Source: Channa striata (Eukaryota > Chordata > Actinopteri > Anabantiformes > Channidae). From it: DNA of 64,000 nucleotides. The notes under the pieces were generated by a model. It was given only the letters and a program-made list of their open reading frames with translations. It was not told the DNA's origin and did not search any database. Location of the stretch: the NCBI GenBank assembly GCA_033026295.1, contig CM065168.1, forward strand, positions 30,889,226-30,953,225, read 5' to 3'. Shown here in pieces: positions 48,435 through 60,310 of this stretch; the stretch's first letter is position 1, and every line of letters begins with the position of its first letter. A program made the position numbers and the translations under genes.

Positions 48435-48877
48435 GAGCTTCAGGGAAGAGAAACAGTCGTGTTAGTAACACAGATGGTATTTTACTTGAAGTTCCTCTAT
48501 GAATGCTTCATAGTTGCTATATAAGATGTTCTGTGGGCATAAGGAGGTTCCTGTAGAAACAGATAATTAAGAATATGGTTTTCTAAAAGTTATGTTTCTA
48601 TGCATCTGAAAATATGTTTACATTTTGAAATGAAACATGAGTGAATGGTTTTGCCCTTTGTTTACATATTTGTGTTTGCAGCCTATCTGTATGGGAAAAA
48701 AACTAAATATTCTAAATAGCCATTTAAATAAATCTTTGTAGATCCTAAATAGGTGAAAAAGTTTTACAATAAAACTTTTAAATATTGATTAGGAGGACAG
48801 AAATATTGGCTGGGAGGTCATCAGAGAAAGTTTAGATTCTAAAAGAGTAAAGAGGCAGAAAGAGATTTGAAGCAAAC

Positions 48878-48970
48878 CTGGTCCGGGATTATTTCCTTTC
48901 TTCTCTGTTAGCGTTTTGCTTCTGTTGTTCTGAGTGAAGGTGTCCAACATCAGAAGGAGCAGCTTTTATA
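48878..48970 (-). promoter_or_regulatory. TATA box and noncoding first exon of type I lectin copy 3
   Basis: TATAAAA at 48970-48964 on the minus strand; the untranslated exon ends at 48878 with donor GTTTGC, as in the inverted module at 32.4 kb rather than the GTTCGC of the other copies. An extra stretch of about 250 bp separates it from exon 1 compared with copies 1 and 2. Confidence 0.68.
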
Positions 48971-51235
48971 CACCATGAATTATTTCTCCCTCTGTTTGAG
49001 ACAAACACTCCTCCCATTATTTGAGGAGTCATTTTTTTCCAGATTGTGTCAACACTTGCCAAATGATTAATTTTAGGACTGAAGAAGGTTTGAGGAATGA
49101 CAGCGAAACTCGTGCAAGTGTGTGAAAGTAAAAGAAGAAACCTCCAGCATAAATAGCAGTGAGAAAATGAAAGACAACCCCAAAACCAAGGTTGTTTTTT
49201 TTTGAAGGGGGTGTAGATCTGACCCCTTGACTTCCTGCACCCTGACTTCCTGGTCTAAAATATGTTACAGTGGAATTAAACTCTCTTCCCACATCAAAGA
49301 TAAAACATTAACAGACCATTAGCTTACACACCTGCATGAACAGCTGCAAAATACGTATATGGCTTAAAGTTAAGTAAGGTGTTGCCAGTGAAGGTAGATA
49401 AAGATCACCTGTCCTTTCCAGGGAAATAACGATAGGTAAAAAAGATCTTTATTTACGGTGGCAACACCTTACTTCACTTTAGGTCACATTCACTGAACTT
49501 CCAAAGAAAAGGTCTCTTCACTTACTTTCTTGCTTGTAGTTTTAGGACATTTATATACATTTACAGAAATTTCTCAAATTCAGTTTTAACTTTGCCATTG
49601 TTGGGCACTGTTTTGACATTAATGAAAACATTTTTTGATTTCTTATTTTTTTATTTTTTCTCTTACTTTCTAGACAATCAAATGTAAAAAGAGAAATGTT
49701 GGTAGAACTTAATTATATTACTTCAACTGGTAAGACACAAGGTTTTTAAGTTTTTTCAACTTAGGTTTACAATTTTGATAATCCTGACTGACTTACTTCA
49801 AATCAACAGTTTTCAATAGTCTAATTCTATTTATCTACAAGTTAACTTAAATTGCCCATTTTCCCAACTTAATTATTTGCTTTACTCATAATGAATGTAC
49901 TGCTTCTTCATAACTAGAAATTTTTGCTTTAAAAAGCTAGTTATATAATTTCCGTTGACTTAAAAATTTAGGTTACCTAAAATTAAAAATAAGAAAAGTT
50001 GGGACAAGTTATTTATATTACTTCAATTGGTAACATACAACTAATTTTTTTTTAAATAAGCTTTTTAATTTTTCAACTTCTGAAATCTGAAGAGACTGTG
50101 AAACAATTAATTTAGAAATCATCCACCAACCACCTTTAGCGCAACATTGGTGTAGATGCATTTCATCCTGTACGTTAAGAAACTGTGTGTCTTGGGTCAG
50201 TTTGAGGAATAGAAAGGGTTTCAGGAAAAGTCCACTGGCCAGAAGAGTCTCTACTTTAATATTCCATATACACAATATTGGTCTGAGTCCAAAAAATCCT
50301 TCCATCCACAGAAAAGTGTCAGCACAACCAGCTTTGTAGCCATGAACTTTCTGAAAATTGGTGGATGTCCTCTGCTGTTCAGATGCACCATGAATTTACA
50401 ATGGCATTTCAAAAGTGTTGAATAAGACACAGACAATTTTATGATGATGCCAGTGTCTTTAGTGGATCTTGTAGTTCTTTCCCTGGCACCTGTGTGGCCA
50501 GCACTGTTATGAAGAGCTGATCAAGGACCTTCTAACCATCACTGAAAAACGTTAATCTTGGGCTTTGGCTGGAAACAAACATTAAATCCACAGCATTTGT
50601 CACTAAACAGCATTTTTAATTACTTAATAATTCTAAAAAAAGGACTATGCTTTTGCTATTGGCTTGTAGTTCATTGCTGTATTGTCCACAGTACAGTGGA
50701 CATGAATGACATTGCTTTTATGCATCTCGCTGATTTGAATCAGTCCCCAGAAACATCTCGTTCATAAACTGTGTCACTGTTACACTAAACTGCTGTGTTC
50801 AGTCAATCAGAATCTGAGAGATACAAAATACCTTCAAGATTTTTATCGACTAAACACAACTAATGAAAGCAATCAGCAGCCGGTATGACAGGGATAGTGG
50901 ATCAACAAGCAGGGTTGCAATTGTAGTATATGAGGGTGGAGGTTTTAGTGCATTCCTGTTTTAATATGTTAACAATAAATACTGGAAGGCCTGTGCAAAG
51001 TGTGTTTGCGCATAGAGGGAAGCAAAGCTGTAGCTGACTGGAGAAAGGGAAGGCAAAGAGTGGACTGATTTATGCTACCATTATCCTACCCACTGAGCTG
51101 GATGGTAAAACGGACGATGTGGGATCAAGAAATCCAAGCCTACCTGTAATCCCCAGCCTACTTCCTGCTCTCTGTGTTAGAAAGTATTCACAACAGCCAT
51201 TTCCATCCCTTTGCAGAGTCTAACACAGGGGTGTC

Positions 51236-52053
51236 CAAACTTTTTGCAAAGGGGGCCAGATTTGATGGGGTAAAATGTGGAGGGGGCTGACCTTGGCTGA
51301 CGTTCACAATATATATATATATATATATATATAAACAATATATTTAAACCAATTTTAGCAAGCCATTCTGTGTTTCACATTTGCCTTATTTTAATTTTAA
51401 CAATCTTGAGCATGTGTTTTGGTTCATTTGAACATGCATATCACATGTAATTGAATATTCACTTAACTTTTTTTCCCAAACAGAAGTAATTGTACTGTTG
51501 AGTGCAAATTACATTTAAAACCTAAAACATATCACCATGACTGTTCAATGTTCACAGAACTTTTGAATAAACTAACAGAGAAATTACAAACAATAGACAT
51601 ATCCACGATTGCAGGGCTCATCTGAAATATGACATATCAGTAAATATAAATGTTAATTGAACTTTTAAAAGTTTATTCTGGAGTGAAAACTAACAACTTG
51701 TCTGAATTTATGACCGATTTTGATCTTAACAAAACAAATTCAGAGACTTATTGCAAATGACAAATGACTTGTCTGCATTAATGAGATAATGAGATGGCTA
51801 GGTCTGGCTCAAAGGCATCGGTATTGATGCGCAAGGTGTCTCGCAGGTGAGAGTTCGTTAGCTGTGTCCTCACACGGCTCTTATTTAAGTTCAGAATGTC
51901 TTCTCACACAAATACGTCAAACCAAACAAGCTTAGCATTTTCTTAGCAAACGCTCGAATCTCTCGAAACCTGTCCTCATAGACATTGCCGAGGGCCGGAT
52001 GAAATTGACCAAGGGCCGCATTTGACCTCCGGGCCGGACTTTGGACATGCCTG
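51236..52053 (-). mobile_element. hAT-superfamily remnant
   Basis: The ends read CAGGGGTGTCCAAA and, on the complement, CAGGCATGTCCAAA (12 of 14 matching), typical of hAT elements. The minus strand near 51880-51780 encodes RTQLTNSHLRDTLRINTDAF, the C-terminal block of GTF2IRD2/ZBED-like hAT transposases. An AT repeat lies at 51309-51333. The 8-bp flanks match poorly, and about 75 bp of flank present at 31480-31555 is missing, so the insertion was followed by a deletion. Confidence 0.75.
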
Positions 52054-52320
52054 ATCTACATGCTCATTGAAATCTGCACCAATCGTCACTCTCTTACCGT
52101 GGAGATGATCCCCACCACTTCATCTAACTCATTCCAGAATTCCTCCTTCTCATCTAACACATATCCTCCCTGTGAGGCATAACCACTAACAACCTTAAAC
52201 ATTCCATCTTCAATTTCCAGTTTCAGACTTATCACCCTATCTTACACTCTTGTCATCTCTAGAACATTCATTACAAACTTGTTTTTTAGATTAACTCCTA
52301 CTCCTTTTCACTTTTCTAAA
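52054..52320 (-). mobile_element. RTE LINE endonuclease fragment, antisense (sister of 31480-31825)
   Basis: Nucleotide match to 31555-31820 with the same endonuclease blocks on the minus strand; more decayed. Confidence 0.7.
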
Positions 52321-52329
52321 GTGCTTGGT

Positions 52330-53555
52330 GAGTGTCGGGCTGAGCATTAGCTTACGTTGCTAACGGGACTAGCGTTAACTTACGATGCTAACTTTAGCTT
52401 GTTCGTTTGCATTGAGTAAAGTTACTGCACATTGCCAGCCACGTCTGTGTCTGATGTCAGGCTTACAAAGCTTTCTAGTATTTGCTATAGAGATTTGCTT
52501 TGTGCTGGTAGAGAACAGCAACTCGAATAATAACAAATAATTTCATTTTTCATCATCATTTGGCAGCGTGCCGTCATTTTTTAGAATGGATCCTGCAAGA
52601 GACTCTTGGAAGGGACAACCGTCTAGTTTTGCCAGCCTGTGTTGTCCAAGCAAGTCCAGCAAGGTTTCCATCTCCTGATGGACACTACCAGGGATTTAAA
52701 GAGACAACTGATGCTCAAGAAGAGCTCTGATGCCGTGGGCAGAGACTAGCTGTTATATCTGACCCCTAAACTAAGAGATGCTAAGACATGTAAAATAGTG
52801 CCTGGCTGAGTGCCTAATATTTGTTAATGAAATTTCAAAATTCACCCAGAGATTTCAATTTGTGAAATCCCTCACCTGTTACGTTATAGTCACAGTAAAT
52901 TGCAAAATGCCTCGTATATAGGGACTGTGCACCATCCCCTTGGTGACATTCTTCATTTTTATAGTATATAATTACACTATTTCAATGATAAGTTGCCATT
53001 CAGAAAGTAATGAGTTTATGGTCATAAGAAACAGAAAATTAGAAAAGAAATCTAAATACAAAATTATTTATAGTCAAAGTAAGAGTGTTTTCAAAAAGGT
53101 GGTTATGTGCAACATATGTGAGTTGTGACGCCATGGAACCAGCTGTAGTTGATGCAAGTGAGGCCTACAATTATATAGGAAATAGAGTTTGATAAATAGC
53201 AGGGTTTAAAAGCCACAAGTGTAATTTCAGACAAACTAACACAGAAAACGTGCTAATTGCGGAGCGACAGTATTGTGACCTTACCTGTCAGCGAGTCCGG
53301 TTTGTGTCTGGGGAAGCAACAGCAGAAGGTCCCGGTTCCTATTCGTCCAAATGTATTGAAGGAACGGCAGTTTCTCTTTAATGAAAAAACTGTATTAAAA
53401 GTCCTCCAGTTTAACTACGATCTCGTAGGTTATTCACGTTTTACATCGCTCTGTTCTCTTCATACGTCTGACTTTTCACAGCCTACAGCCGAACGTTTCT
53501 CTGTAAGTCAGGGAGTCGGGTAAACAACATACCCTGACAGGGGATATGACCATTT
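52330..53555. other. Intergenic, no gene recognised
   Basis: No supported exon. The 88-codon plus frame at 53257-53523 has no recognised domain and no splice context. The GC-richer stretch at 53255-53360 is unexplained. Confidence 0.35.
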
Positions 53556-53556
53556 T

Positions 53557-53745
53557 CAGCTCTAAGCAGCCCCTTCAGCACAAGACTGTTACACCCCAGT
53601 GCAGGAAGGAGCGCCACCTTTGGTCATACCTCCCCGCAGGCATCAGGTTATACAATGCAGATTACAAGATTCTTTATCCTCGATTTTTTATGTCTTTTTT
53701 GCAAGGTTAAAGCTGTTTTTTCTATTTATCTGGTTTAAGTGTTAT
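53557..53745 (+). mobile_element. Rex1/CR1-like LINE 3' fragment
   Basis: Matches 40530-40705 (agcagctccttcagcac against agcagccccttcagcac, then cccagtgcaggaaggagcgccacc), decayed and without the poly-TCTTA tail. Confidence 0.6.
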
Positions 53746-53999
53746 CTGCTGAGCTACTTCTGCTAGATGAACAACTGAAGCACTTACACATTTTAAATTT
53801 TAAGTCAACTGCCTGCACTGCTGCCTCAGTTTTTAAAGTTGTGCCAATATTGTTTGGTCTAAGTATGAAATAATTACTTAAGTTAAAAATTCAAGACAAA
53901 TTGTATTTCAAGGGTTTCTGCTTGTAAATTATGTGAGATCTTAAAAATTCCAACAACTGTGGTAATTTGGCATAAACACATAAAAGTGACTCTACAACT

Positions 54000-54275
54000 T
54001 CAGCCCCCTGTTCCTGCCATGTGGAACAAGCTACCAAAATAAAAAAAAAAAAGTAAATAAATAAACGGCTAAAAACAGAACTCCGCTCTGGCTTCCTATA
54101 CAAGTTAATTTCTGTTCTTTCTTGTAAAACATGAAACGAAAACCCATCTTCCGATAGAACTTTGCTCTGATGGTTTCTCGTGTACTTTGAATTTTACTGC
54201 CTTGTACATCACTTGTAAGTGGCTTTGATTAAAACCGACTGATACACGACTAAACGTAAATGTAAAACGTGCTGG
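54000..54275 (+). repeat. Decayed LINE or SINE 3' end
   Basis: Contains a tail of actaaacgtaaatgtaaa preceded by cttgtaagtggctttgatt, like the 3' terminus at 13210-13280. A short A-rich insertion interrupts it at 54040-54065. Confidence 0.4.
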
Positions 54276-54835
54276 GTTTACAGGAGTGAAAGGAGGGCTT
54301 AAATGGGGGTTGTAACTTTGAAATGTTAACACCCCCTAGCAAGCAATGGGACAAGGGGGGGGGGGGCTCATGATAGAACAAGGCTGCATAACACCCGCGT
54401 GACACCTCCCTGACATGCAGCTGAAGGCTTGTTACTTACAACAATTTCAACAGTAAACAGAATACAGCACGAAAGCACCACAGCTGAGAAGGAATGATCT
54501 GATGTTCCTGAAGCAATAAATGCTTAGAAGTAAGTACATAATCTGTTTGTGTAAGTTCAAAAATCAGTCCACTGTAAGTATGTGACTCTAGCTCAATGCT
54601 CAGATAGAGCATTTCTCCAGGTTTCAGTGGTCGGTGTTTGGACAGCCAGGGGTAGGCCATTGTAGCCCATGTAAATGTGGGCTCACGTAGGCTTACTGAG
54701 AAATCATCATCACCAAGTTTCAGTTTCCCCCGTTTGCAGCTCCTCTTTATGTTCCTTAGTCTTCCTGCTCTTGCTACCTGGCCTGCCTCGCTCCGCCCAC
54801 GCTCACCTGCAGCTCATCAGCCCATCACAGTGTGG

Positions 54836-54841
54836 TTAAAA
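54836..54841 (+). promoter_or_regulatory. Possible TTAAAA core promoter of type II lectin B
   Basis: Same position and context as the element at 41124-41129 upstream of the sister gene. Confidence 0.35.
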
Positions 54842-55160
54842 GTCTTCAGCCAGATTTTGTTTGCTCTCTTTGAAGCCTGTGTTGGACCTGAATCTACCTC
54901 AGCGCTTGTATAACCTGTTCACCTCTTCTCTGGTAACAAATTATTTCTGTCTTAAACAATTACTGACTGCCTGCTACCTCTGAATGTTTTCTTACCTGAG
55001 CTCACCTGTAAGGTTGCTGAATGTTGGCGTCCTCGATGAGAGGAATTATTTTGTGGACAAATGCACTGAGGTTTCAGCCTGAGCATTTAGAGGAAATCAT
55101 AACTTTTAGCAGTGTCTCCGTTTCTCTTCAGTGAAGGTTATTAAATTAACCACTGGCATC

Positions 55161-56153
55161 ATGTCCGTGAAGATTCTGATGTCTCTTCTCGTCTGTGCCT
55201 CGATGGCGCTAACGAAAGCTGCTAGTGAGTATTAATGTATATATGTCGCCAAGCTGGAAACCGACAGTCAATGCAACTAGTTTTTACAAGCGGTATTTTA
55301 CATGACGAAAACATTTTCAAACTGTAATCAAATGCAAGTTTACTGTGGAATAAAATGTACTTGAGTGAACCCCTGTACCCGTATTGCAAATGTAGTTGTA
55401 TGGAATCTATGTACACATGTTCAATTCTGTTTCAGAGACTCGTGACACCGAGGTGTCTCGGTGTCCCGCCAACTGGACTCCCTACAATGACCGCTGTTAC
55501 TACTGCAATTCAACACAAACAACTTGGGATGATGCTGAGGTAATCTGGGGAGTTTGGATTCAGTCCAGAATGTTTTGTTTCTGTCATGAAATGTCAGATT
55601 TTTGCATGTATGTCTTCCTGTAGAGCTGCTGTCAGTCTCAAAATGGACACCTTGCATTTGTCGGCAGTGTTGAAGAATATGACGTAATTCAACAACTAGT
55701 GAGGCCTGCGATAGGAGCTCATCCCGTATGGCTGGGAGGCTCCGTTTCAATAACTGTATGTTACTGATTACTTGACCTAAAAGTAAAAGTCCATAAGCTA
55801 TATGATAAACTAACCTCTTTATGTGTTCTTTCTAGGTGGGCAAATGGCTCTCTGTGCAGCTAGGTTTGGATATTTCACTGCTGTCCCCAGCACAGCTTAC
55901 TTGCTCTGCAGCACAGTGCTGTTTGGTGATGGACTTTGGAGGTAAATGACTGAAATGAGCTGTAATGCCACTAGTCTGGTAGACATTAACTGTGTGCTGT
56001 CACGTGTAGTGCGTATTTAGTCCCCAAGTTTTCTTAGTTGAATAAAGAAAACTAATGTTTAAATAACGTCTTTTTGCAGATAAGAAGCTTGGTGCTCTGG
56101 CCTGCTCCAACAAAGTGGCCTTTGTTTGTGAGAAGGGAAGGCTGCAGCCATGA
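55161..56153 (+). CDS. C-type lectin-like protein, type II copy B, five exons
   Basis: Sister of the gene at 41454-42467. Exons: 55161-55224, 55436-55539, 55624-55755, 55836-55941, 56080-56153; 480 nt, 159 residues, intact with GT-AG borders. The signal peptide is one Met shorter. Replacements include Leu to Arg before the first CTLD cysteine (SRCPANW), Ser to Pro in VRPAIG, and Glu to Gln near the C-terminus (GRLQP). Like its sister it lacks EPN/QPD and WND motifs and keeps the additional cysteines. It is probably secreted, with an unknown ligand. It converges on the type I gene at 61.2-62.9 kb. Confidence 0.87.
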
Positions 56154-56982
56154 ATTCCATGCTCAGATGTGCAGTACATGGATTTGACGGTGTACTTGAT
56201 CATACTGTTACATGTTGTACTGATTACTACTTAATAAATGCTCCAACACTGAACGAAGTTGGTCTTGTGTGCAGATGCACCACTGTTCACACAACTACTA
56301 GATGGGAAGAAACTTCTTTACACTGTGCAGTCTGACTGGCTTGATAAAGCTTTCTGACTCAGTTGATGGCATGCTGCTCTACACCAAATGAATAGCTGTA
56401 GCTAAGAGTTTCTGAATTAAAATGCTCCTAAATTAGCCTTTATTTAAATGTAGAAATGCAATATCCAGGCAGATGCATGTTGCAAAAATCTGACCGAGCA
56501 AGCCAGGAGACAGCTTTCAAATGATCAATAAGCAATTTAATGACAAACTGTTAAAATAAGCAAAAAGGTAGAGGAAAACTACAAAAAGAAATTACACTTG
56601 AGTGGTTTAGACAGTTTCTGACAGGCTTGTGTGCTTTTAATTGCTCAACAATACAAATCATACGTTCAGGTGAATACACATTGATCAGGAGTCCTAATTA
56701 GCAAGTCTGTGTTACCGTTTCTTGCCTGCTGGGATGGCTACCTGGGTGAAGCTAGGGTTAAAGGGGTAGACCGTCTTCTAAGGTGTCAACAAGTATTTAA
56801 AGGTTACTCTCAAATGTTTCGTCTGGGATTTTATGTACTTGCTTGTTCCTGTGGGCTTTCCATTGAGTAGCACATGCTAATCATGTCAGTGGGAAGTCAG
56901 GGCATCTTGTGGGACACAAAAGGTAAGTTGGTGAGGAAACGAATACAGTGGCTGTAATGCTGCTCAAGGAATAAATACTGTA

Positions 56983-57103
56983 GGAATGTGTCCAATAAGG
57001 GTAGAGCATCTTTGAGCAGTCTATCTGGAATAGAATCCAGCAGACATGTTGTTGGTTTAGATGCCATAATAGTTGAAGTTAACTCAGCAAGATCTATGGG
57101 CAC
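56983..57103 (-). mobile_element. L2 LINE reverse-transcriptase fragment (sister of 43546-43745)
   Basis: Minus-strand MASKPTTCLLDSIPDRLLKD; shorter than its sister because of the unit-specific deletion at about 56982. Confidence 0.78.
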
Positions 57104-57276
57104 ATGACAGGTCTGTCAATCCAAGAAGAGGAGCTGAGATATATATATTTTTTATTTGAACCCATTAAATCAGTTCTGCAGAGCGTTTTATTTGTTTTGA
57201 TAAGCGTTTGCATTACCTCCATATCCAGTTACAGCAGGCAGCTGTTTTCAGCACTTGGTTTTTTGTAATGGAAAGT

Positions 57277-58625
57277 GAGAAGAGAAGAAGAGAGAGAGTG
57301 ATGCCTGAGGAATGGAGGAGAAGCGTTCTGGTGCCGATCTTTAAGAACAAGGGTGACACGCAGAACTGTAGCAACTACAGAGGGATAAAGCTGATGAGCC
57401 ACACAATGAAGCTGTGGGAAAGAGTAGTGGAAGCCAGGCTTAGGAAGGAGGTGGAGATTTGTGAGCAGCAGTATGGTTTCATGCCCCGTAAGAGCACCAC
57501 TGACGCCATTTTTGCTTTGAGGTTGTTGATGGAAAAGTACAGAGATGGTCAGAAGGAGCTGCATTGTGTCTTTGTGGGTTTAGAGAAGGCATATGACAGG
57601 GTGCCGAGGGAGGAGCTGTGGTACTGTATGAGGATGTCGGGAGTGGCAGAGAAGTACGTCAGAGTAGTTCAGCACATGTATGAGAGAAGCATGACGGTGG
57701 TGAGATGTGCCGTAGGTCAGACAGAGGAATTCAAGGTGGAGGTGGGACTACACCAAGGATCGGCTTTGAGTCCCTTCTTGTTTGCTATGCTGATGGACAG
57801 GTTGACAGATGAGGTCAGACAGGAATCTCCCTGGACAATGTTGTTTGCAGATGACATTGTGATTTGCAGTGAGAGTAGAGAGCAGGTGGAGGAACAGCTG
57901 GAGAGGTGGAGGTTTGCTCTGGAAAGAAGAGGTATGAAAGTCAGTCGTAGTAAGACAGAATACATGTGTGTAAACGAGGGGGATCCAGGTAGAAGTGTGA
58001 GGTTACAGGGGGCTGAGGTGAAGAAGGTGCAGGAGTTTAAGTACTTGGGGTCAACAGTTCAGTCTGATGGGGAGTGTGGAAAAGAGGTGAAGAGGCGAGT
58101 GCAGGCAGGTTGGAATGGGTGGAGGAAAGTGTCAGGAGTGTTGTGTGACAGAAGAGTGTCAGCAAGACTCAAAGGAAAGGTGTACAGGACAGTAGTGAGA
58201 CCAACTCTGCTCTATGGGTCAGAGACAGTAGCAGTGAGAAAGAGACAAGAGGCAGAGATGGAAGCAGCAGAGATGAAGATGTTGAGGTTCTCCTTAGGAG
58301 TGACAAGATTGGACAGAATTAGGAACGAGCTCATCAGAGGGACAGCGCACGTTGCCTGTGTTAGCAACAAAGTCAGAGAGGCCAGATTGAGATGGTTTGG
58401 ACATGTGCAGAGGAGGGATAGTGATTATATTGGTAGAAGGATGTTGGAGATGGAGCTGCCAGGCAAGAGGGCAAGAGGACGACCAAGGAGGAGATATATG
58501 GATGTCCTAACAGAGGACATGAGGTTAGCTGGTGTCAGAGTGGAAGATGCCCAGGATAGAGTAAAGTGGAAAAGGATGATTCGCTGTGGCGACCCCTAAT
58601 GGGAAAAGCCGAAAGAGTAGTAGTA
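57277..58625 (+). mobile_element. RTE-clade LINE, copy 3, 5'-truncated
   Basis: Flanked by a 19-bp duplication (57258-57276 and 58626-58644, one mismatch). The matching empty site is present in the sister unit at 43901-43919. The insert holds about 20 bp of purine-rich filler, then RTE sequence from [12 protein letters not shown] (57301) to the 3' end ccgaaagagtagtag. The endonuclease half is missing. Confidence 0.93.
57301..58599 (+). CDS. RTE reverse transcriptase, uninterrupted but lacking the endonuclease
   Basis: An open frame of 432 residues from MPEEWRR to CGDP and TAA, extended upstream by 31 non-element codons (frame opens at 57208). It keeps [15 protein letters not shown], the aspartate block (a Gly stands for the usual Asp in [10 protein letters not shown]), [24 protein letters not shown], and the C-terminal RLRWFGHVQRR and GRPRRR. 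In a live element this half copies RNA into DNA at the nick. The Asp-to-Gly change falls in the first catalytic aspartate block (copies 1 and 2 read VDLEK), so activity is doubtful despite the open frame. No promoter is expected because of the 5' truncation. Confidence 0.8.
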   Translation: MPEEWRRSVLVPIFKNKGDTQNCSNYRGIKLMSHTMKLWERVVEARLRKEVEICEQQYGFMPRKSTTDAIFALRLLMEKYRDGQKELHCVFVGLEKAYDRVPREELWYCMRMSGVAEKYVRVVQHMYERSMTVVRCAVGQTEEFKVEVGLHQGSALSPFLFAMLMDRLTDEVRQESPWTMLFADDIVICSESREQVEEQLERWRFALERRGMKVSRSKTEYMCVNEGDPGRSVRLQGAEVKKVQEFKYLGSTVQSDGECGKEVKRRVQAGWNGWRKVSGVLCDRRVSARLKGKVYRTVVRPTLLYGSETVAVRKRQEAEMEAAEMKMLRFSLGVTRLDRIRNELIRGTAHVACVSNKVREARLRWFGHVQRRDSDYIGRRMLEMELPGKRARGRPRRRYMDVLTEDMRLAGVRVEDAQDRVKWKRMIRCGDP

Positions 58626-59554
58626 GTTTTTTGTAGTGGAAAGTACCAAACTACAAGTACTTTGTTACATTTTGTCACTACATCTAAGAGCAGAACCGAG
58701 AGCAGTAAGAGAGGTAGAAATCTTTATCAGCTTCTGGGAGAAGGAACAGACAAACTCCTCCTAGTGCATGAGGAACTACAACATATATGTGCAAATTGTT
58801 TTGTGATGGATTTTCAGATTGAGTCACCACTTACCCCATTGTAGCTTGTGATTCATTTTAAAACTGCGGACATTTTGAGAAACGAAGCTAAAAGTCTTAG
58901 AAATGTCTGAAAATGAGAAATAATGTGAACACATGGTTGAAAAAGCTGAAATCTAGATGTTTATTGTTTACAATGTAATATAATATACAACCTTTTGTTT
59001 TATTATTGTACAGGTTAACCTTACACTAGGAATTATCATTACATTTTTTGTCAGACACAGTGCTTACTGGCACCCCTCTTTGTTTCTCCTGGTACGGTCG
59101 AACCTGTTACAATTTTTCAAACTGTGTTACATTTGCAGTAATTACATCGCCCTGTAATGGGAATTAAATAACTCCCTCCTCCTAACTTGAGATAATGCTT
59201 CTTCTGGTGGAGACCTGGTCTTTTTGAAGAAATCTGAGCTACTGATGTCCTTCATGGCTGTAGTTCTAAAGTCAAACATTGACAGTGGAAGTAAAAAGTT
59301 TTTACTAATAATAATAATATATAATAACAAAATAATATATTAATAATTTGATTAGAACAAAAACTTTGTGTAAGGAAAAAGAGAGAATGTGATCTGTAGC
59401 TCACAAGGTGGCATCAACAGCTGTATCCACATGACTTAAAGTGAAGCAGGTTAAATGATGCCCAATAATGCATAAGTGCCCTATTCCAGCACCTTGCTAC
59501 CAAATTAATTTTTACTGTGCACTACTGTTTGTTGTACTGCTTGCTTTGTGGTTC

Positions 59555-59665
59555 AGATCTGGTGTGGGAGAAGCTGGATCGAAACATTGGGAATTTTTCC
59601 CACCCAGCACAGCAGACCTTTGGTGAGTTCTGCAGAAAGCCTGGGAGCAAATCATACCGAAATAT
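59555..59665 (+). mobile_element. Tc1-like transposase C-terminal relic
   Basis: Sister of the 44.8-kb relic (DLVWEKLDRNIGNFSHPAQQ); same position in the duplicated unit. Confidence 0.45.
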
Positions 59666-60310
59666 GTAAATCAGTAAAATTCCACAGCTTATTGGATTTG
59701 ATCAATATTGTGAGCTCAAAAATGCTTAATAGTTGTTTGTGTTTTATGTTTTTGTTCCATTTACAACCATTTGAATAAATAAAACCAACAATAGTAGAAA
59801 TGTAGGTATATATTGATCATTTGACAGACAAAAAATTTAGCAAAACTGCATCCAACTGCATCTTTTATTGTATTTTACTTATATTTCCACAATTTGGAGA
59901 GACTTTGATGCTTTGTGTTGTAATGCCTCAATCTGCTGAAACCATATCACCACTTGGTGCTGCTGCAGAAATCCTCTCAGGAAAGCTGTATCACATACAT
60001 ACAGATATTTTATGACTTTTTTCAGCACATTAAACATCAGCAAAAACACCCCAGGGGACTACTGTATATAAAGGGAGTCAATGGCCATCCTCTGGGTGTG
60101 TAAGTTAATGTTTCGTTGTCTTTGAATTTCTATACCGAAGGATCTTCCTCACTCTATCATTATTGTCCTGAATCCTTCATAAACTTCAGTTATCTGTTTT
60201 ATTTCATTGGTCTTTTTCATGTTTTGCTTTGGATCAGTTTCTTTTTCTAAGTGCTTTTGAAATTCAATAAATCACAAACAGTGCAACTTGTTTTTAAAAA
60301 ACGTTTTTGG

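Larger units (their letters stand above)
40830..49060. repeat. Lectin duplication unit, copy 3 (type II plus type I gene)
   Basis: Collinear with 54527-63300: type II lectin, spacer with L2 fragment, Tc1-like relic, relic lectin exon, then the minus-strand type I lectin. Differences are an RTE insertion in the other unit, a deletion of about 320 bp there (between positions matching 43303 and 43623), and a different 5' flank of the type I gene. Confidence 0.8.
47650..52330. repeat. Segmental duplicate of 28000-31830
   Basis: Collinear with the earlier block from lectin intron 3 through the spacer to the antisense RTE endonuclease fragment. It lacks the 631-bp TIR element (site 49351-49362) and contains an hAT remnant (51236-52053). 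Confidence 0.75.

Noticed and set aside
51309..51333. AT repeat considered as a regulatory or origin-like element
   Set aside because: Simple (AT)n tract inside the hAT remnant.
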